Source: Actinotalea lenta (GTDB lineage: Bacteria; Actinomycetota; Actinomycetes; Actinomycetales; Cellulomonadaceae). From it: a stretch of 64,000 bases of DNA. Made by a program: the position numbers and the translations under genes. This document shows positions 60,071 to 64,000 of this stretch, one piece after another (the stretch's first letter is position 1; the number at the start of each line of letters is the position of its first letter). The DNA lies in NCBI RefSeq assembly GCF_030586465.1, contig NZ_JAUQYP010000001.1, positions 847,400-911,399 of the forward strand, in the 5' to 3' direction. A model generated the notes under the pieces. The model was not told the origin of the DNA. It did no database searches and was given only the letters and a program-made list of their open reading frames with translations.

Positions 60071-61419
60071 TGAACGCCTACGACCTGATCGTGATCGGCG
60101 CGGGGATGGCCGGCGTCTCGGCGGCGAACAAGTGCGCCGCTGCGGGTTGGAGCGTCGCCATCGTCGACGCGCTGCCCTACGGCGGCACCTGCGCCCTGCG
60201 CGGGTGCGACCCGAAGAAGATCCTGCGTCGCGGTGCCGAGATCATCGACAGCGCCCGGCTCATGCGGGGCAAAGGCATCGACGACGCCGGCCTGTCGATC
60301 GACTGGCCCGACCTGATCAAGCACAAGCACGCCTTCACCGACCCGGTCCCGGCCAATATGGAGCAGGGCCTGTCGAGCAACGGCGTCGACACCCTGCACG
60401 GCTCTGCGCGGTTCACCGGTGCGAACACCCTCGCGATCGACGGCACCACGTACGAGGCAGCACACTTCCTTATCGCCACCGGCGCACGCCCCCGTCCACT
60501 GGACGTCCCCGGTCACGAGCACCTGGTCGACAGCACCGAGTTCATGGACCTTCCCGAGCTGCCGAAGCGGATCCTATTCGTCGGTGGCGGCTTCGTCTCC
60601 TTCGAGTTCGCCCACATCGCGGCCCGCGCGGGCAGCACGCCGGTCATCCTCGACCGCGGTCCCCGGCCGCTCAAGGCGTTTGACCCCGATCTCGTCGAGC
60701 TCCTCATCAGCCGCGGCGCCGACGCCGGGATCGAGCTGTGGCGCTCCACCACGGTCACCGCGATTCAGAAGTCCGGGACCTCCTACCTGGTCCGCGTGGA
60801 ACGCTCCGGCCAACCCGAGACGGTGGAGTTCGACCTCGTGGTGCACGGCGCGGGCCGGGTACCGGACCTATCCGGCCTGCACCTCGACGCCGCCGGCGTG
60901 GAGTGGGATGAGAGTGGCGTGCGGGTGGCTGATCACCTGCAGAGCACGAGCAACCCGTCGGTCTACGCGGCCGGCGACGCTGCCAACAGCCCAGGGATGC
61001 CGCTGACCCCGGTCGCGGTCTTCGAGGGCAAGGTCGCCGCGTCGAACATGCTCAAAGGCACCACGACCGTCCCGGACTACGCGGGCGTCCCGACGGCGGT
61101 CTTCACGATCCCCGAACTGACCCGGGTCGGGATGCTCGAACAAGAGGCCCGGGACCAGGGCATCGACGTCGACGTCCGTTACCGCGACACCAGCGGCTGG
61201 TACTCCAACTACCGGATCGGCGAGACCACTGCGGCCACCAAGGTCCTCGTGGACCGATCCAGCGACCGGATCGTCGGCGGACACCTCCTCGGCCCGGGGT
61301 ACGGCGAACTCATCAACGTCCTTGGCCTGGCCATGAAGCTCGGACTGACCACCCGCCAGCTGAAGTCGATGACCGCTGCTTACCCGACCGTCGGATCAGA
61401 CCTCGGCTCGATCCTCTGA
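60067..61419 (+). CDS. FAD-dependent NAD(P)-disulfide oxidoreductase (MerA-related)
   Basis: 450 residues. IGAGMAGVSAANKC FAD loop, redox pair C42/C47 in GGTCALRGCDPKK (CxxxxC), second Rossmann VGGGFVSFEFAHIA, AAGDAANSPGMPLTPVA, and a C-terminal dimerisation domain from about residue 330 (VFTIPELTRVGM, VGGHLLGPGYGELINVLGLAM). MerA would end with a vicinal Cys pair and often has an N-terminal heavy-metal domain; both are missing, so it is not a standard mercuric reductase. With its MerR and thioredoxin-like partners it probably reduces a disulfide/metal-adduct or a metalloid. Confidence 0.9.
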   Translation: MMNAYDLIVIGAGMAGVSAANKCAAAGWSVAIVDALPYGGTCALRGCDPKKILRRGAEIIDSARLMRGKGIDDAGLSIDWPDLIKHKHAFTDPVPANMEQGLSSNGVDTLHGSARFTGANTLAIDGTTYEAAHFLIATGARPRPLDVPGHEHLVDSTEFMDLPELPKRILFVGGGFVSFEFAHIAARAGSTPVILDRGPRPLKAFDPDLVELLISRGADAGIELWRSTTVTAIQKSGTSYLVRVERSGQPETVEFDLVVHGAGRVPDLSGLHLDAAGVEWDESGVRVADHLQSTSNPSVYAAGDAANSPGMPLTPVAVFEGKVAASNMLKGTTTVPDYAGVPTAVFTIPELTRVGMLEQEARDQGIDVDVRYRDTSGWYSNYRIGETTAATKVLVDRSSDRIVGGHLLGPGYGELINVLGLAMKLGLTTRQLKSMTAAYPTVGSDLGSIL

Positions 61420-61608
61420 CGTGCCGTGGCGAGCCGGCTGGCGCACCTCGCCCGCACGTAGCGTCCAGGGGCAGATCCGCTCATGCCGCTGCAGCCACCA
61501 CAGGCGCGACGACGGCATGCGCGCTCCAGCATCAGCTGGACACTCGCGCACAAACTGCTACCAAAACTGCTACCGCCGCCCCGCCGGCCGCCCGCACCCG
61601 CACACGAC
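61420..61608. other. Right-end attachment region with tandem arm-type repeats
   Basis: No credible gene. AACTGCTACC occurs at 61553-61562 and 61565-61574, matching the pair at 47934-47955 in sequence, period and orientation. In the excised circle these two pairs would flank the tRNA core on both sides, as arm-type integrase sites do. Confidence 0.7.
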
Positions 61609-61650
61609 GAAGGGCCCGCAACCCACATCTCTGCAGGTCACGGGCCCTTC
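61609..61650 (-). terminator. Terminator-like hairpin behind the restored tRNA-Ser
   Basis: GAAGGGCCCG (61609-61618) pairs with CGGGCCCTTC (61641-61650), 6 bp from the tRNA 3' end. It would act as the tRNA terminator after integration, replacing the original at 47732-47770. Confidence 0.65.
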
Positions 61651-61656
61651 ATGCGG

Positions 61657-61741
61657 CGGAGGATGGGGGATTCGAACCCCCGAGGGCTTGCACCCAACAC
61701 GCTTTCCAAGCGTGCGCCATAGGCCACTAGGCGAATCCTCC
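61657..61741 (-). tRNA. tRNA-Ser (anticodon GGA), restored integration target
   Basis: 85 nt. Acceptor stem GGAGGAT/ATCCTCC, D arm GCC...GGC, anticodon stem CACGC/GCGTG with loop TTGGAAA (anticodon GGA), long variable arm TTGGGTGCAAGCCC typical of tRNA-Ser, and T arm GGGGG-TTCGAAT-CCCCC. CCA is not encoded. The 3' half (61656-61710) is duplicated at the far end of the element at 47774-47829; the variable-arm loop differs (TGC here, GTTA there), so this 3' half probably came with the element. Confidence 0.97.
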
Positions 61742-61872
61742 CGGGCTGCGCAGTGCACCGATCCTCGATGCTCATGGCAGGCGCACACGGCCGGTGCGCG
61801 CACGGCAGTGTACGCGAGGATCGGGTCCGACCGCGAAGCCGCCCTGCGTCCCGCACGACCGGCCGGAGCCTT

Positions 61873-61947
61873 CGAGCACGGACACCGAGCCCCGGGTGTG
61901 AACGCCGAACCCCTTCGTGCGTGCCGGGGTGCCGGTGTCCGTGCTCG
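61873..61947. repeat. 15-bp inverted repeat upstream of tRNA-Ser
   Basis: CGAGCACGGACACCG (61873-61887) and CGGTGTCCGTGCTCG (61933-61947) with a 45-bp interval, in the non-coding region between the tRNA and the HAD gene. A second 8-bp repeat, GATCCTCG (61760-61767)/CGAGGATC (61815-61822), lies closer to the tRNA. Role unknown; could be a terminator of an upstream unit or a regulatory hairpin. Confidence 0.6.
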
Positions 61948-62031
61948 CGGGCCTCATCGGCACCGGCGACCCGGCGATGAGGGGAACCGACCGGGGATCG
62001 GCCCACGGGGCGTGTCGCGGCCCCGCAGCTG

Positions 62032-62694
62032 CTAGCGGGATCCGTCGCCGAGAGCCCGCAGCACGTCGACCAGGTCGGCCGGCGAGTCCGCGAGCGCCAC
62101 CGCTCCGGCGTCGAGGAGCTCACCGGGCTCTCCGTACCCCCACGCGGCGCCGACGCACGCAATCCCGTGCTCGGCGGCGCCGCGCACGTCGTGCGCCCGG
62201 TCGCCCACCATGACGACTCCCGGACCCGCGGCGACGTCCACGGCGGACAGCGCCCGCGCGATGACGTCAGCCTTCGTCGCAACGGTCCCGTCCAGCGTCG
62301 CCCCGGCGACGTGCTCGAGGTACGGCGCGACGCCGAAGTGCTCGACGATGCGCCGCGCGTACGGCTCCGGCTTGGACGTCGCCAGGACCAGGCGGACCCC
62401 GACGTCGCGCAGTGCGGCCAGGGCGTCCAGCACGCCGTCGTAGAGCCGGTTCTCCAGGTACCCGGTCTCGCCGTAGAACGCACGGTAGGCGTGGATCCCC
62501 TCCTCGACCCGGTCCTGCGGCACCCCGAGGTCCGCCAGCACGTCCGCGAGCGGAGGGCCGATGCCGGCGCGGTGCTGGGCCTGGGTCAGCGGCCCCACCC
62601 CCACGGCCTGCGCCGCGCGGTCCAGGGCGTGCGAGATGCCCTCGATGGGGTCGGTCAGCGTGCCGTCGAGGTCGAGCAGGGCGGTGGAGATCAC
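62032..62694 (-). CDS. HAD-family phosphatase (phosphoglycolate phosphatase-like)
   Basis: 220 residues. Motif I LDLDGTLTDP, motif II VLATSKPEPYARRI, motif III/IV VMVGDRAHDVRGAAEHG, with a helical cap of the Gph type (YRAFYGETGYLENRLYDGV). Substrate not certain; possibly phosphoglycolate or a nucleotide. Host gene just beyond the element. Confidence 0.88.
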   Translation of the reverse strand: MISTALLDLDGTLTDPIEGISHALDRAAQAVGVGPLTQAQHRAGIGPPLADVLADLGVPQDRVEEGIHAYRAFYGETGYLENRLYDGVLDALAALRDVGVRLVLATSKPEPYARRIVEHFGVAPYLEHVAGATLDGTVATKADVIARALSAVDVAAGPGVVMVGDRAHDVRGAAEHGIACVGAAWGYGEPGELLDAGAVALADSPADLVDVLRALGDGSR

Positions 62695-62735
62695 GGGCCC
62701 AGTCTGCCGTGGTCGGCCGACGGTAGCCTGGCCGG

Positions 62736-63257
62736 GTGACCAGCCTCCCCTTCGCCGACCGCACGCCCGAGGTCCATCCGACCGCCTGGATCGCCCCGAA
62801 CGCCTCGATGATCGGCAAGGTCAAGGTCGATGAGCAGGCCAGCGTCTGGTTCGGCGCCGTGCTGCGCGGCGACATCGACGAGATCGTGCTCGGTCCTCGC
62901 TCCAACCTCCAGGACAACGTCGTGGTGCACACCGAGCAGGGGTCGCCGGCGATCGTGGGTGCGGACGTCAGCGTCGGGCACGGGGCTGTCGTGCACGGCT
63001 GCACCATCGAGGACGGCTGCCTGATCGGCATGAACGCCACCGTGCTCACCGATGCGGTGGTGGGCGCCCAGTCCCTGGTCGCCGCGGGCGCCGTCGTGCT
63101 GGAGGGCACGGTCGTCCCGCCGCGGTCGCTGGTCGCCGGCGTGCCCGGCAAGGTGCGCCGCGAGCTGACGGACGACGAGGTCGCCGCGATGCACGGCAAC
63201 TCCGCCCGCTACGTCACGCGCGCCCGGGCGTACGCGGACCAGGGACGCGCGGAGTAG
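62736..63257 (+). CDS. Gamma-class carbonic anhydrase-like hexapeptide protein
   Basis: 173 residues, GTG start. Left-handed beta-helix repeats such as VWFGAVLRGDIDEIVLGPRSNLQDNVVVHTEQG, VSVGHGAVVHGCTIEDGCLIGMNATV, and AAGAVVLEGTVVPPRSLVAGVPGKV. Three His (VVVHTEQ, GHGAVVHG) are placed as zinc ligands of the gamma-CA/PaaY/YrdA group. Catalytic activity of such short proteins varies; often just a zinc protein with a modest hydratase activity. Confidence 0.88.
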   Translation: MTSLPFADRTPEVHPTAWIAPNASMIGKVKVDEQASVWFGAVLRGDIDEIVLGPRSNLQDNVVVHTEQGSPAIVGADVSVGHGAVVHGCTIEDGCLIGMNATVLTDAVVGAQSLVAAGAVVLEGTVVPPRSLVAGVPGKVRRELTDDEVAAMHGNSARYVTRARAYADQGRAE

Positions 63258-63267
63258 CCGCCGGGGC

Positions 63268-64000
63268 TCAGCCCGCCCCGGCCAGAGCCGCGGTCAGCGC
63301 CGGCTCCACGACGGGCCGCAGCGTCCGGGCGAACGTCGCGGTCATGTGCCCGTGGTCGAAGTAGACGATCGCCGATCCGATCACGCCGTGGCACACCTGT
63401 CCGTCGCACAGCAGGTCCGTGACGTCCAGGACGCTCACCTTGCCCGACGTGTCGGCCCGGGCCGCGGCCGCCAGCGGGTCCGGCTCGAGCCCGACGTCGC
63501 GCGGGGTGGTGCAGTCCTGCGCCGGTGAGGCGGCGACGCAGTCCGGGACGCTGCTGGGGAAGTTCGGGGTGTCGCGCAGCACGAGCACCTGCGAGCCCGC
63601 GGACGTGAACGCGCCGATGGTGCGGGCGTACGCCTGCTGCGCGACGTCGTCCTGCGCGCCCCGGGCGACCCCTGCCAGCAGCTGGTCCGTGCGCGAGGAC
63701 ATCACGACGAGGTCGTAGCCACCCGCCGTGACCTGCTTGCGCACCCACGCGTTCCAGTCCTCGCAGCCCGTCGTGGCCGCGGGATCGGCGAACGACAACG
63801 GGCGGTCGACGGGGTAGCACACCGAGGACACGTAGGTGGTGATCCGCCACCCCTTGGCCCGGGCGACCTGCTCCAGCGGTGGGAACCAGTGCCCGGCGTG
63901 CGAGTTGCCCACCAGGGCGACGGTCACGGTCGCGTCGGCGGGCCCGTACGTGCAGGTCCTGCGGGTGGTGTACGGCTCGTTGTTCCAGCAGTGGTCCTGG
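63268..64000 (-). CDS. SGNH domain of a membrane acyltransferase, cut by right window edge
   Basis: The frame is open to base 64000, so this is the C-terminal part of a longer protein. VALVGNSHAGHWFPPLEQVARAKGW is the SGNH block I/II, DLVVMSSR and FDHGHMTATFARTLRPVVEP give the D-x-x-H block V. Cys pairs (SSVCYP, TTGCEDW, PDCVAAS, QDCTTP, LLCDGQVCHG) suggest an extracytoplasmic disulfide-stabilised domain. This matches the C-terminal domain of OafA-type acyltransferases that O-acylate envelope glycans. Confidence 0.85.
   Translation of the reverse strand, partial: QDHCWNNEPYTTRRTCTYGPADATVTVALVGNSHAGHWFPPLEQVARAKGWRITTYVSSVCYPVDRPLSFADPAATTGCEDWNAWVRKQVTAGGYDLVVMSSRTDQLLAGVARGAQDDVAQQAYARTIGAFTSAGSQVLVLRDTPNFPSSVPDCVAASPAQDCTTPRDVGLEPDPLAAAARADTSGKVSVLDVTDLLCDGQVCHGVIGSAIVYFDHGHMTATFARTLRPVVEPALTAALAGAG

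Larger units (their letters stand above)
47774..61710. mobile_element. Integrative mobilizable element in tRNA-Ser(GGA), about 13.9 kb
   Basis: The element lies between the direct repeats 47774-47829 and 61656-61710, the latter within the intact tRNA-Ser gene. It contains a tyrosine integrase (57968), a small excisionase-like protein (57748), a MobF relaxase (54801), a block of TetR-linked redox genes and a MerR-controlled pair. No type IV secretion, FtsK/TraB translocase or replication gene was found, so it is probably mobilised by another element (IME) or moves only by integrase. Excision at the repeats would give a circle of about 13,882 bp. The integrase is separated from the tRNA end by the MerR cargo. 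Confidence 0.85.

Noticed and set aside
60067-61419. Annotating the reductase as mercuric reductase MerA
   Set aside because: C-terminal vicinal Cys and N-terminal metal domain are missing; only the redox Cys pair is present.

Overview
The window is very GC-rich, densely coded, and typical of an actinobacterium. Many GTG starts, 4-bp ATGA/GTGA overlaps, a mycothiol-linked isomerase-fold protein, F420-type oxidoreductases and a GerW-like protein point to Actinomycetota. A Micrococcales/Cellulomonas-like host is my inference; there is no rRNA to settle it.

Layout. 1-2604: end of an electron-transfer operon (ApbE, heme membrane protein, NuoF-like flavoprotein, ferredoxin). 2735-8625: a pore protein with an altered filter, a regulator/hydrolase pair, a membrane protein with a YtrA-type GntR regulator, a DsbA-like protein and an SDR. 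8892-14680: ABC-2 exporter, ICMT-like methyltransferase, MHS symporter and M20 amidohydrolase. 14725-19248: membrane GGDEF-EAL protein, then ECF sigma, a putative anti-sigma protein and a low-complexity membrane protein. 19472-23524: compatible-solute (Opu) ABC transporter whose binding protein is convergent to the other subunits. 23855-31773: two TetR-controlled units with readable operators, several oxidoreductases and a frameshifted rhodanese. 31864-35363: paired ABC exporters. 35482-47610: mixed metabolic and transport genes, including a TetR-controlled exporter with two matching operators.

47774-61710 is an integrative mobile element of about 13.9 kb inserted in a tRNA-Ser(GGA) gene. The intact tRNA lies at 61657-61741 and a displaced copy of its 3' half at 47774-47829. 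Just inside each end is the same tandem of two 10-bp repeats (12-bp period), as expected for integrase arm-type sites. The element carries a tyrosine integrase, a small excisionase-like protein, a MobF relaxase-helicase, a TetR-linked redox block (LLM monooxygenase, DoxX, quinone oxidoreductase, NmrA/F420-type proteins) and a MerR-regulated pair (thioredoxin-like protein plus flavin disulfide reductase). Between two cargo genes is an extreme poly-G/poly-C palindrome (52079-52202), either an assembly artefact or a remarkable structure.

61742-64000 returns to host chromosome: HAD phosphatase, gamma carbonic anhydrase and the end of an SGNH acyltransferase. No CRISPR array, rRNA or transposase was seen.
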